Below are positions 52,241-61,498 of a DNA stretch of 64,000 bases, piece after piece; within the stretch, counting starts at the first letter, position 1; every line of letters begins with the position of its first letter. This DNA is from an uncultured Dorea sp. (GTDB taxonomy: Bacteria; Bacillota; Clostridia; Lachnospirales; Lachnospiraceae), in NCBI GenBank assembly GCA_910578495.1, contig CAJTRE010000007.1:27481-91480 (forward strand), given 5' to 3'. The notes beneath the pieces were generated by a model. The model had not been told where the DNA came from and did not search any database. It saw nothing but the letters and a program-made list of their open reading frames with translations. The position numbers and the translations under genes were made by a program.

Positions 52241-52999
52241 ATGGTACGAGCAATTATGCATGGATGTAACGGACGGATGGGACAGGTGATCACCGGACTT
52301 GTAAAAGAGGACGACAGAATTGAGATTGCAGCGGGAATAGACTCTTATACAGGAATCCGGAATGATTATCCTGTGTTTGAAACAATAGATAAATGTGATG
52401 TTGAAGCAGACGTTGTGATTGATTTTTCCAACGCAGCGGCAGTAGATGGCGTACTTGACTATTGTACAGATAAGAATCTTCCGCTGATTTTATGTACCAC
52501 AGGCCTTTCCGAGGAACAGCTTGCAAAAATGAAGACGGTTTCTGAGAAGATAGCAGTTTTAAAGTCTGCCAATATGTCTCTTGGAATCAATCTTTTGATT
52601 GAGTTGTTGAAGGAAGCGACAGGAGTGCTGGCTCCGGCAGGCTTTGATATGGAGATTGTAGAAAGACATCATAATCAGAAAGTGGATGCACCGAGCGGAA
52701 CAGCGCTGGCGCTGGCAGATTCCATGAATGAAGCTATGGACAATACCTATCATTATGTGTATGACAGAAATCAGGTAAGACAAAAACGTGATTCGAAAGA
52801 AATCGGTATTTCGGCGGTTCGCGGCGGTACGATTGTGGGAAATCACGATGTCATCTATGCGGGGGCGGACGAGGTCATTGAGTTTAAGCATACGGCTTAT
52901 TCCAAGACTGTATTTGGCAAAGGAGCTATAGAGGCGGCTAAATTTCTGGCAGGGAAACCGGCAGGAATGTATGATATGTCAGATGTAATCCGATTCTAG
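52241..52999 (+). CDS. dapB: 4-hydroxy-tetrahydrodipicolinate reductase
   Basis: A 252-residue NAD(P)H-dependent reductase, second step of the diaminopimelate branch. The Rossmann motif is IMHGCNGRMGQVITGLV; VIDFSNAAAVDGVLDYC, the EIVERHHNQKVDAPSGTALA active-site stretch and the C-terminal IEFKHTAYSKTVFGKGAI are all canonical. ATG 52241 follows AGGAGG (52225-52230). Confidence 0.97.
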   Translation: MVRAIMHGCNGRMGQVITGLVKEDDRIEIAAGIDSYTGIRNDYPVFETIDKCDVEADVVIDFSNAAAVDGVLDYCTDKNLPLILCTTGLSEEQLAKMKTVSEKIAVLKSANMSLGINLLIELLKEATGVLAPAGFDMEIVERHHNQKVDAPSGTALALADSMNEAMDNTYHYVYDRNQVRQKRDSKEIGISAVRGGTIVGNHDVIYAGADEVIEFKHTAYSKTVFGKGAIEAAKFLAGKPAGMYDMSDVIRF

Positions 53000-53019
53000 G
53001 AGAGATTCGGATTACATCT
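52981..53019 (+). terminator. Inverted repeat at the end of dapB
   Basis: AGATGTAATCC (52981-52991) pairs with GGATTACATCT (53009-53019) across the dapB stop codon. There is no T-run, so it may stabilise the mRNA rather than terminate. Confidence 0.55.
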
Positions 53020-53049
53020 AGAAATAAATATAATAAAGGAGTAAAGTTT

Positions 53050-55002
53050 ATGAAAGAGTTAGAATCACGTTATTTGGAGAGACTTTCTGAGCTTTATCCA
53101 TCCATCGCAAAAGCATCAATGGAGATTATTAATCTTCAGGCAATTTTGAACCTTCCTAAAGGAACCGAGCATTTTTTGACGGATATTCATGGGGAGTACG
53201 AGGCGTTTGATCATGTACTTAAAAACGGCTCTGGTTCAGTGCGCCGTAAAATTGATGAGGTTTTTGGGAATACTATGAGTAGCAGGGACAAACAGACCCT
53301 TGCTACTCTTATTTATTACCCGAAAGAGAAGATGGACCGGATCAAAAAGACAGAAGACAATATGGAGGACTGGTATAAGATTACGCTGTACCATTTGATT
53401 GAAGTGTGTAAGCGGGCAGCGAGTAAATATACCAGGTCAAAGGTGCGAAAGGCGCTTCCACCGGAATTTGCGTATGTGATTGAAGAACTTATTACGATGC
53501 GCCCGGAAGTATTGGACAAAGAGTTTTATTACAGCTCCATTATTAATACAATTATCCGTATTCAGAGAGCGGAGCCGTTTATTATTGCACTCAGTGAATT
53601 GATTCAGAGATTGACGGTAGATCATTTACATATTGTGGGAGATATTTTCGACCGGGGACCGGGACCGCATATTATTATGGATAAGCTGATAAAATATCAT
53701 TCTGTTGATATTCAGTGGGGAAACCACGATGTACTTTGGATGGGAGCGGCAGCGGGACAGAGGGGATGTATCGCTAATGTGATTCGAATCTGTGCGCGGT
53801 ATGGAAACCTTGATATTTTGGAGGATGGTTACGGAATCAATCTTTTGCCGCTTGCTACTTTTGCCATGAATACGTATGATAATGATGACTGTAAGCAGTT
53901 TGCGCTTAAAGGCGTATCTGATATGACAGCAGTAGAGACGATTCTTGAGATGCGGATGCACAAGACGATTTCTGTCATTCAGTTTAAAGTGGAAGGCCAG
54001 ACGATCAAAAAGAATCCCGGATTTAAACTGGAAAGCCGTAATCTTCTGCATAAGATTGACTATGAGAAAGGAACGATAGAGATAGAAGGAAAGACTTATG
54101 AACTTCTGGACAGCAATTTTCCAACGATCGATCCGAAAAAACCGTATGCGCTTACGAAAGAGGAAGAAGAAATCATGGAACGTCTGGAACGGGCGTTTCT
54201 TAACTGTCAGAAGTTACAGGAGCATATGCGTTTCCTTTTAAATAAAGGCGGATTGTATAAAGTATACAACGGAAATCTTCTGTATCATGGATGTGTACCG
54301 TTAAAGGAAGATGGCAGCATGAAGTCTGTGCGTATATATGGACGTTCCTACAAAGGAGAAAGCCTGTATGAAGTGCTGGAAAGCTATGTGAGAAAAGGCT
54401 TTTATGCAGTAGATATGAAAGAGCAGGAACGGGGCAAGGATATGATGTGGTATATCTGGCTCCATGAGAATTCTCCACTGTTTGGAAAGGATAAGATGGC
54501 AACTTTTGAGCGGTATTTTATTGCAGAGAAAGAAACCCACAAGGAGAAGAAGAATCCTTATTATCGTCTGCTGGAAGATGAAAAAGTAGTAAACGGCATT
54601 TTAAGAGAATTTGGGCTTAGTGAGACTGAATCGCACATTATCAATGGTCATGTTCCTGTAAAGACGAAAGATGGAGAAAAACCGATAAAATGTAACGGAA
54701 AGGTGCTTGTCATCGACGGAGGCTTTTCCAGGGCATACCAAAAAGAAACCGGAATTGCAGGTTATACGCTTATCTATAATTCCTATGGACTGATCCTTGC
54801 AGCACATGAATCTTTTGAATCGACGGAAGCGGCTATTGAAAAGGAAAGTGATATTCACTCTGACAGTGTTGTCGTGAAACGAGTGATGGACCGAAAAACA
54901 GTGGGCGATACAGACAACGGAAAAGATTTAAAAGAGCAGATTGAAGATTTGAAAATCTTGCTGGCGGCTTATAGAAGCGGTAAAATTGCAGAGCGTTTAT
55001 AA
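53050..55002 (+). CDS. fbp: Fructose-1,6-bisphosphatase class III
   Basis: A 650-residue metallophosphoesterase-type FBPase typical of Firmicutes, which converts fructose 1,6-bisphosphate to fructose 6-phosphate in gluconeogenesis. Metal-binding motifs are FLTDIHGEYEAFDHVLKNGS, HIVGDIFDRGPGPHIIMDKL and DIQWGNHDVLWMGAAAGQRG, with INGHVPVKTKDGEKP in the second half. The C-terminus ends in an acidic helical tail. GGAG precedes ATG 53050. Confidence 0.96.
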   Translation: MKELESRYLERLSELYPSIAKASMEIINLQAILNLPKGTEHFLTDIHGEYEAFDHVLKNGSGSVRRKIDEVFGNTMSSRDKQTLATLIYYPKEKMDRIKKTEDNMEDWYKITLYHLIEVCKRAASKYTRSKVRKALPPEFAYVIEELITMRPEVLDKEFYYSSIINTIIRIQRAEPFIIALSELIQRLTVDHLHIVGDIFDRGPGPHIIMDKLIKYHSVDIQWGNHDVLWMGAAAGQRGCIANVIRICARYGNLDILEDGYGINLLPLATFAMNTYDNDDCKQFALKGVSDMTAVETILEMRMHKTISVIQFKVEGQTIKKNPGFKLESRNLLHKIDYEKGTIEIEGKTYELLDSNFPTIDPKKPYALTKEEEEIMERLERAFLNCQKLQEHMRFLLNKGGLYKVYNGNLLYHGCVPLKEDGSMKSVRIYGRSYKGESLYEVLESYVRKGFYAVDMKEQERGKDMMWYIWLHENSPLFGKDKMATFERYFIAEKETHKEKKNPYYRLLEDEKVVNGILREFGLSETESHIINGHVPVKTKDGEKPIKCNGKVLVIDGGFSRAYQKETGIAGYTLIYNSYGLILAAHESFESTEAAIEKESDIHSDSVVVKRVMDRKTVGDTDNGKDLKEQIEDLKILLAAYRSGKIAERL

Positions 55003-55120
55003 ACTGTAAAAAACTCCCAAGATTCTGAAAGTATAGAATTTGTTTATTTGTAAATATTACTAGCAACAAGTATTACTTGATTGATAAATAAATATACATG
55101 AATGAAAGGGAGACTTAAAA

Positions 55121-55525
55121 ATGAAACAGTTCAAAAAATTATTATTAGTGTTTACCTGTATGGGAGTTCTTATGAGTGTAACTGCTTGTGGAAGCAGAAA
55201 CAACGACAATGGAGCAGTAAAGAGTGAAAATGATACAAATAATGAGGCGACTGATAATACGGGAGATGCGTATGACAACGACACAAATACCAATGACGCT
55301 GTAGATGGAACAAATAACCGTGGAGACGGTGTTATGGAGGATATTGGCGATGACATCAGAGACGGTGTGGATGATGTGGAAGACGCACTTGACGGCAACA
55401 CAGACCGCAATAATGTCAGAGATGATGTAAATAATACGAATAATAATAACGCAAATGACAATAATGTCAATACAGGAAATAATGGTAAAGTAGACAAAAA
55501 CAGTACAAATAAGAAAAACAGATAA
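55121..55525 (+). CDS. Asn/Asp-rich small lipoprotein
   Basis: A 134-residue lipoprotein. The signal peptide KKLLLVFTCMGVLMSVTACG ends in the lipobox TAC, with the lipidated Cys at about residue 23. The mature part is nearly all Asn, Asp, Thr and Gly (NNNNANDNNVNTGNNGK) with a short acidic stretch DIGDDIRDGVDDVEDALDG. It is probably disordered and held on the outer membrane face. AAAGGGAG precedes the start. Function unknown; such composition is seen in sporadic clostridial lipoproteins. Confidence 0.75.
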   Translation: MKQFKKLLLVFTCMGVLMSVTACGSRNNDNGAVKSENDTNNEATDNTGDAYDNDTNTNDAVDGTNNRGDGVMEDIGDDIRDGVDDVEDALDGNTDRNNVRDDVNNTNNNNANDNNVNTGNNGKVDKNSTNKKNR

Positions 55526-55654
55526 AGAACAAAAGAAAAGTGAAAGGGTGGGATTTATGTCAGCATAGATTCTGCTCTTTTCTTCTCTTTTCTGAGATTT
55601 TGGTTTGTGATATAATCAGGTTATGTTTAAAATCATAAGGCGGGGGTAAATATT

Positions 55655-56428
55655 ATGAAGTTTCGTCCATGTATTGATATACACAATGGAAAGGTTAAAC
55701 AGATTGTAGGAGGAAGTCTGAGAGACGACGGCGATCGGGCAGAGGAGAATTTTGCATCTGTAAAAGACGCCTCTTATTATGCGGGACTATATAAGAAAGA
55801 CGGTCTTTCGGGAGGTCATGTGATTCTTCTGAATCCACCTTCTTCTACATATTATAATGAGACGGTGCAGCAAGCGGGACTTGCACTGTCTGCCTATCCC
55901 GGAGGATTGCAGCTTGGCGGCGGCGTTACGGCAGAAAATGCGTCGAAGTATCTGGATATGGGGGCAAGCCATGTTATTGTCACCTCCTATGTACTGAAAG
56001 GCGGCGAAATCCGATGGGAGAACATGGAGAGACTGAAAAAAGAAGTGGGCAAAGAACGTGTAGTGATTGATTTGAGCTGCAGGAAGAAAGACGGGGATTA
56101 TTATATTGTGACGGATCGCTGGCAGACATTTACGAATGTGAAGCTGTCCCTTGAGAATCTTACTAGAATCGCTGAATATTGCGATGAGTTTCTTGTTCAT
56201 GGAGTTGACGTGGAAGGGAAGGCCTCCGGAGTGGATGAGCCTTTGGTGAGATTATTGGGAGATTATGAAGGGATACCGGTTACTTATGCCGGTGGAATTG
56301 GAAGTATGAAAGACCTTCGGAGCTTTCGACAGATCACAGAAGAGAGAGTAGATTTCACGATAGGAAGCGCGCTCGATCTTTTTGGAGGGGAACTTCCCTA
56401 TCACGAAGTGAAAAAGTACGGCTTGTAA
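55655..56428 (+). CDS. hisA: HisA, eukaryotic-type phosphoribosylformimino-AICAR ribotide isomerase
   Basis: A 257-residue TIM-barrel enzyme of the eukaryotic HisA (His6-like) type: FRPCIDIHNGKVKQIVGGSL at the N-terminus, GLQLGGGVTAENASKYLDMG, VHGVDVEGKASGVDEPLV and VTYAGGIGSMKDLRSF. The catalytic Asp pair is at the N-terminal DIHNG and the VDVEG region. It should convert ProFAR to PRFAR in histidine synthesis. No other his gene is next to it, so the gene is an orphan here. GGGGG precedes ATG 55655. Confidence 0.88.
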   Translation: MKFRPCIDIHNGKVKQIVGGSLRDDGDRAEENFASVKDASYYAGLYKKDGLSGGHVILLNPPSSTYYNETVQQAGLALSAYPGGLQLGGGVTAENASKYLDMGASHVIVTSYVLKGGEIRWENMERLKKEVGKERVVIDLSCRKKDGDYYIVTDRWQTFTNVKLSLENLTRIAEYCDEFLVHGVDVEGKASGVDEPLVRLLGDYEGIPVTYAGGIGSMKDLRSFRQITEERVDFTIGSALDLFGGELPYHEVKKYGL

Positions 56429-56455
56429 CTATTCTGTGAATACTTTATAAACAGG

Positions 56456-56484
56456 TTGAATTGAAATATGGATAGTGTTAAAAT
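56456..56484 (+). promoter_or_regulatory. SigA-type promoter of secA
   Basis: TTGAAT (56456-56461) and TAAAAT (56479-56484) are separated by exactly 17 bases, 40 bases before the start of secA. Confidence 0.75.
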
Positions 56485-56524
56485 GTAGTTTAAGTAAATT
56501 TACGGACAAGGAGTATTTAACGAA

Positions 56525-59089
56525 ATGGGTTTGATACAAAAAATATTTGGTACACATAGTGAGAATGAGCTGAAGCGTATTTATCCGATCGCAGATGCTA
56601 TCGAAGCGCTGGAGCCGCAGATGCAGAGTCTGTCAGACAGTGAATTAAAGCATAAGACAAAAGAGTTTAAGGAGAGACTGGCGCAGGGCGAGACATTAGA
56701 CGATATTTTGCCGGAGGCATTTGCAGTTGTAAGAGAAGCGGCGGTTCGAACGCTGGGTATGAAACATTACAGAGTACAGCTCGTTGGCGGTATCATTCTT
56801 CATCAGGGACGTATTTCTGAGATGAAGACCGGTGAGGGTAAGACGCTTGTGTCTACACTTCCAGCATATTTGAATGCATTGGCTGGAGAAGGAGTTCATA
56901 TTGTTACGGTCAATGATTATCTGGCGAAGCGTGATGCTGAGTGGATGGGACAGGTGCATGAATTTTTAGGACTGACGGTGGGCGTTGTCTTAAACAGTAT
57001 GGACAATGATGAAAGACGAGAGGCTTATAATTGTGACATTACCTATGTGACAAATAATGAGCTGGGCTTTGATTACCTGAGAGATAATATGGTGATCTAT
57101 AAAGAGCAGCTTGTACAAAGAGGGTTAAAATATGCTATTATTGACGAGGTGGATTCTGTTCTTATTGATGAGGCGAGAACACCGCTTATTATTTCCGGAC
57201 AGAGCGGAAAATCTACGAAATTATATGAAGCATGCGATATTCTTGCACGTCAGCTTCAAAAAGGTGAGGCAAGCGGAGAATTTACCAAGATGAACGCCAT
57301 TCTTGGAGAAGATATTGAAGAAACAGGAGATTTTATCGTCAATGAGAAAGAAAAGAATATCAATCTTACGGAAGACGGTGTGAGAAAGGTAGAGAAGTTC
57401 TTCCATATCGAGAACCTTGCAGATGCGGAGAACCTTGAGATCCAGCATAATATTATTCTGGCGCTGCGGGCGCATAATCTGATGTTTAAAGATCAGGATT
57501 ATGTGGTGAAAGACGACGAGGTTCTGATTGTCGATGAGTTTACCGGACGTATTATGCCGGGACGCCGTTATTCAGACGGTCTTCACCAGGCAATAGAGGC
57601 GAAGGAGCATGTGAAAGTAAAACGTGAGAGTAAAACACTCGCTACGATTACGTTCCAGAACCTGTTCAATAAGTTTACAAAAAAAGCAGGTATGACAGGT
57701 ACTGCCCTTACAGAAGAGAAAGAGTTCCGGGAGATTTATGGTATGGATGTCGTTGAAATCCCGACCAATGTTCCGGTACAGAGAAAAGATCTGGAGGATG
57801 TTGTATATAAGACACAGAAAGAGAAGTTTCGCGCAGTATGTGATGAGATTGAAGAGGCTCATGCGAAACACCAGCCGGTACTGGTTGGTACGATTACGAT
57901 CGAGACATCAGAGCTTCTTAGCGGAATGTTAAAGAGAAGGGGCATCAAGCATAACGTATTGAACGCCAAGTTCCATGAGATGGAGGCAGAGATTGTCGCA
58001 GAGGCCGGTGTGCATGACGCAGTAACCATCGCCACGAACATGGCAGGACGTGGTACGGACATTAAATTGGATGATGAGGCGAGAGCGGCCGGAGGACTTA
58101 AAATTATCGGTACAGAGCGTCATGAATCCAGACGTATTGACAATCAGCTCCGCGGACGTTCCGGACGTCAGGGGGATCCAGGTGAGTCCAGATTCTACAT
58201 TTCTCTGGAGGACGATTTGATGAGACTGTTCGGTTCTGAGAGATTGATGGGTGTATTTAATGCATTGGGTGTAGAAGAAGGAGAGCAGATTCAGCATAAG
58301 ATGCTGACGAATGCAATCGAGAAAGCACAGGAGAAGATTGAGAATAATAACTTTGGAATTCGTAAAAACCTGTTAGAGTATGATCAGGTTATGAATGAAC
58401 AAAGAGAAATTATTTATGAAGAGAGACGTCGTGTTCTGGATGGTGAGAACATGAGAGATTCTATTTTCCATATGATCAACGACTATGTGGAAAACACAGT
58501 GGATATGTTTATTCCGGTTGATGCAGATTATGAAGAATTCAATCTGACGGAACTTAATCTGACCATTTTGAAAGGGATCCCAATGCAGCCGCTTACAGAG
58601 GCAGACGTCAAAGGTCTGAGCCAGAAGAAATTAAAACATATGTTAAAAGAGCGTGCGGTCAAAGCTTATGAGGCGAAAGAGGCAGAATTTCCGGAGCCGG
58701 AACATTTGCGTGAGATTGAGCGTGTAGTGCTTCTGAAAGTTATTGATGCAAAATGGATGGCGCATATTGACGATATGGATCAGCTTCGCCAGGGAATCGG
58801 GCTCCAGGCATATGGTCAGAGAGATCCGAAAGTTGAGTATAAGATGATCGGATATGATATGTTCGGTGAAATGACCAGAGGAATTGCGGAGGATACTGTC
58901 CGCACTTTGTTCCATGTGAGAATTGAGCAGAAAGTAGAAAGGGAGCAGGTTGCTGAGGTTACCGGAACGAATAAGGATGATTCTTCTGTACGTGCACCGA
59001 AAAAACGTGCGGATAAGAAAATATATCCTAATGATCCATGTCCTTGCGGCAGCGGCAAAAAATATAAACAGTGCTGTGGGCGTAAGTAA
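56525..59089 (+). CDS. secA: Protein translocase subunit SecA
   Basis: An 854-residue ATPase that drives secretion through SecYEG. Walker A MKTGEGKTLVSTLPAYLNAL, the DEVDSVLIDEARTPL Walker B/DEAD-like segment, the Q-motif region, and the second nucleotide-binding domain motifs TNMAGRGTDIKLDD and GRSGRQGDPGESRFY are present. The C-terminal metal motif CPCGSGKKYKQCCG binds zinc and SecB or ribosomes. Full length. Confidence 0.98.
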   Translation: MGLIQKIFGTHSENELKRIYPIADAIEALEPQMQSLSDSELKHKTKEFKERLAQGETLDDILPEAFAVVREAAVRTLGMKHYRVQLVGGIILHQGRISEMKTGEGKTLVSTLPAYLNALAGEGVHIVTVNDYLAKRDAEWMGQVHEFLGLTVGVVLNSMDNDERREAYNCDITYVTNNELGFDYLRDNMVIYKEQLVQRGLKYAIIDEVDSVLIDEARTPLIISGQSGKSTKLYEACDILARQLQKGEASGEFTKMNAILGEDIEETGDFIVNEKEKNINLTEDGVRKVEKFFHIENLADAENLEIQHNIILALRAHNLMFKDQDYVVKDDEVLIVDEFTGRIMPGRRYSDGLHQAIEAKEHVKVKRESKTLATITFQNLFNKFTKKAGMTGTALTEEKEFREIYGMDVVEIPTNVPVQRKDLEDVVYKTQKEKFRAVCDEIEEAHAKHQPVLVGTITIETSELLSGMLKRRGIKHNVLNAKFHEMEAEIVAEAGVHDAVTIATNMAGRGTDIKLDDEARAAGGLKIIGTERHESRRIDNQLRGRSGRQGDPGESRFYISLEDDLMRLFGSERLMGVFNALGVEEGEQIQHKMLTNAIEKAQEKIENNNFGIRKNLLEYDQVMNEQREIIYEERRRVLDGENMRDSIFHMINDYVENTVDMFIPVDADYEEFNLTELNLTILKGIPMQPLTEADVKGLSQKKLKHMLKERAVKAYEAKEAEFPEPEHLREIERVVLLKVIDAKWMAHIDDMDQLRQGIGLQAYGQRDPKVEYKMIGYDMFGEMTRGIAEDTVRTLFHVRIEQKVEREQVAEVTGTNKDDSSVRAPKKRADKKIYPNDPCPCGSGKKYKQCCGRK

Positions 59090-59147
59090 GAAAAGAAAGA
59101 GATAGTAAGAGAAAGAGATAGTAAGAGATAGAAAGAGGTGACAGGAA

Positions 59148-60255
59148 GTGGTTGAGTTAGACCAGTTTAAAAGTTTGATGAATGCTTATGAAGAACCTCT
59201 TGCCGAGATGAGGGATTCACTTTGACGTCTCCGGCAAAGAGCGGCATATTGAAGAACTGGAACGCAAAGCAGAAGAGCCGGGATTCTGGGATAATCCGGA
59301 AGAGTCTCAGAAAGTGATGAAAGAACTGAAGAGCCTTAAAGAACTGGTGGAAGTGATTAAAAAACTGTATTCCGGCTATGAGGACATTTTGCTTCTGATC
59401 GATATGGCATATGAGGAAAATGAAGCTTCCATGACGCGGGAAATTGAGGAAGAGATTCGGGAATTTGAGGCGCGCTTTGAAGAACTTAGAATTCAAACGC
59501 TTCTTTCCGGAGAATATGATTCTTGTGATGCAATCATGACGATTCACGCAGGGGCGGGAGGAACAGAATCCTGCGACTGGGCAGGTATACTGTATCGTAT
59601 GTACAACCGCTGGGCAGAGAGAAAGGGGCTTTCCATGAAAGTACTGGACTATCTGGACGGGGATATTACCGGAATAAAAACGGTGACGTTTGAAGTGAGC
59701 GGTGAAAATGCCTACGGATATTTGAAATCGGAAAAAGGGGTGCATCGTTTGGTGCGTATTTCTCCATTTAATGCGGCCGGAAAGCGGCAGACTTCATTTG
59801 CATCCTGCGATATCGTTCCGGATATTGAAGATGAGATTGACATAGAGATTGCCGAAGACGAATTGAAAATTGATACGTATCGTGCCAGCGGAGCGGGAGG
59901 ACAGCATGTCAATAAGACGTCTTCTGCAATACGAATTACCCATCTTCCAACAGGGATTGTGGTGCAATGCCAGAATGAACGGTCTCAGCATCACAATAAA
60001 GAAAAAGCCATGCAGATGTTAAAAGTAAAACTGCAGCTTATGAAAGAGCAAGAGCAGGCTGAGAAAGTTTCAGATATACGTGGAGAAGTGAAAGAAATAG
60101 GGTTCGGCAATCAGATCCGCTCCTATGTCATGCAGCCATATACACTGGTGAAAGATCATCGGACGAATGTGGAAAGCAGTAATGTGTCTGCAGTTCTTGA
60201 CGGCAGTATTGATATGTTTATTAATGCGTATTTGAAAGAGCAGGTAAACGGCTAG
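59148..60255 (+). CDS. prfB: Peptide chain release factor 2, with programmed +1 frameshift
   Basis: The reading starts at GTG 59148 behind AAAGAGGTG and runs 25 codons (VELDQFKSLMNAYEEPLAEM, RDSL) to an in-frame TGA at 59223-59225. A +1 shift at CTT TGA C then reads LDVSGKERHIEELE and continues to 60255, giving 368 residues. This is the autoregulatory frameshift of RF2, in which low RF2 favours the shift. The rest has the PCRF domain, the stop-codon-recognising region SPFNAAGKRQTSFASCDI and the catalytic GGQ in ASGAGGQHVNKTSSAIRITH. Confidence 0.95.
59211..59226 (+). promoter_or_regulatory. prfB recoding site
   Basis: AGGGAT (59211-59216) lies just upstream of CTT TGA C (59220-59226). The purine-rich run acts as an internal Shine-Dalgarno-like stimulator and the slippery CTT moves into the +1 frame. 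Confidence 0.85.
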
Positions 60256-60271
60256 GGAAAAGGAGAGGCAG

Positions 60272-61498
60272 ATGAAATATATCATCGTATTAAGTGATGG
60301 AATGGCGGGAAATCCGCTTGACGCTCTTGGAGGAAAGACGACTATGGAAGCGGCAAACACGCCGATGATGGATGAACTTTCCAAAGAGTCGGAGATTGGT
60401 ATGGTATCCATGGTGCCGGACGGTATGGCGCCGGGCAGCGATACGGCTAATCTTGCAGTAATGGGATATGATCCGAAGGTTTACTATACTGGACGGTCGC
60501 CTTTAGAGGCCCTTAGTATCGGCGTAGATATGGAGGGGACGGATGTATCTTTTCGGTGTAATTTTGTAACGCTGACGGAAGAAGAACACGCTTACGAAGA
60601 ACGGACGATTATCGATCACAGCTCTGATGAGATCAGTACAGAAGAAGCAGTGATTCTTTTGAAGGCGTTGGAAGACGGACTGGTTCAGAAAGGTCTTGCA
60701 AAAGACAGTGATGGATTTTATGCAGGAACCAGTTACCGGCACCTGTTAGTACAGAAAAATGGAGAGGTGACAGAACTTACGCCGCCTCATGATATCTTGG
60801 AAAAACAGATTGGAAACTATCTGCCTAAGGACGATATTCTTCGGAATATGATGATAGCAAGCTATGAAATTCTTAATCATCACCCAATCAATGAAGCGCG
60901 CAGAGAGAAAGGGCTTCATCCTGCAAACTCTGCATGGTTCTGGGGTGCGGGAAAGAAACCGTCGCTTACTTCTTTTGAAAAGAGAACCGGGAAGAAAGGC
61001 GTTATGGTTTCGGCGGTCGATTTGCTCAAAGGAATTGCGGTGGGAGCAGGGCTAAAGTGCGTTATCGTGGAGGGAGCAAACGGTGGACTGCATACGAATT
61101 ATGAAGGGAAAGCCAGGGCGGCTCTTGACGCACTTACGAAAGCCGGATATGATTTTGCCTATATTCATATAGAAGCTCCTGACGAGATGGGACACCAGGG
61201 CAGTATGGAAGATAAGATTACTGCGATTGAGAATATCGATCGAAAAGTGGTTAAAATAGTGGTGGAAGAGCTTAGAAGTATAGGGGAAGATTTTCGGCTT
61301 CTGATTTTGCCGGATCATCCGACGCCGGTAGAAGTGCGTACTCATACGGGAGAAGCAGTGCCTTATCTCCTATATGACAGTAGGATACAGGAAGACGGAG
61401 AAGAAGCTTATAATGAAAGGACTGCTAAGAATACAAAGAGAAAATGGCCGGATGGATATAAATTGATGGGACATTTGTTACAGGAGGAATTATGTTAG
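60272..61498 (+). CDS. ApgM-type phosphoglycerate mutase family protein, probable alternative homoserine kinase
   Basis: A 408-residue alkaline-phosphatase-superfamily enzyme of the archaeal-type cofactor-independent phosphoglycerate mutase family. Key residues: MKYIIVLSDGMAGNPLDALG, the phospho-accepting Ser in GMAPGSDTANLAVMGYDP, and the metal-binding DEMGHQGSMEDKI and LLILPDHPTPVEVRTHT near the C-terminus. The gene ends 7 bases inside the aspartokinase gene, so the two are translationally coupled. In several bacteria this family, as ThrB2, phosphorylates homoserine. Coupling to lysC supports that role over glycolysis; it stays an inference. Confidence 0.8.
   Translation: MKYIIVLSDGMAGNPLDALGGKTTMEAANTPMMDELSKESEIGMVSMVPDGMAPGSDTANLAVMGYDPKVYYTGRSPLEALSIGVDMEGTDVSFRCNFVTLTEEEHAYEERTIIDHSSDEISTEEAVILLKALEDGLVQKGLAKDSDGFYAGTSYRHLLVQKNGEVTELTPPHDILEKQIGNYLPKDDILRNMMIASYEILNHHPINEARREKGLHPANSAWFWGAGKKPSLTSFEKRTGKKGVMVSAVDLLKGIAVGAGLKCVIVEGANGGLHTNYEGKARAALDALTKAGYDFAYIHIEAPDEMGHQGSMEDKITAIENIDRKVVKIVVEELRSIGEDFRLLILPDHPTPVEVRTHTGEAVPYLLYDSRIQEDGEEAYNERTAKNTKRKWPDGYKLMGHLLQEELC

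Noticed and set aside
59314..60255. Treating prfB as an open frame from the ATG at 59314
   Set aside because: This drops the first 55 or so residues; the GTG start plus the CTT TGA C recoding site restores the full release factor 2.
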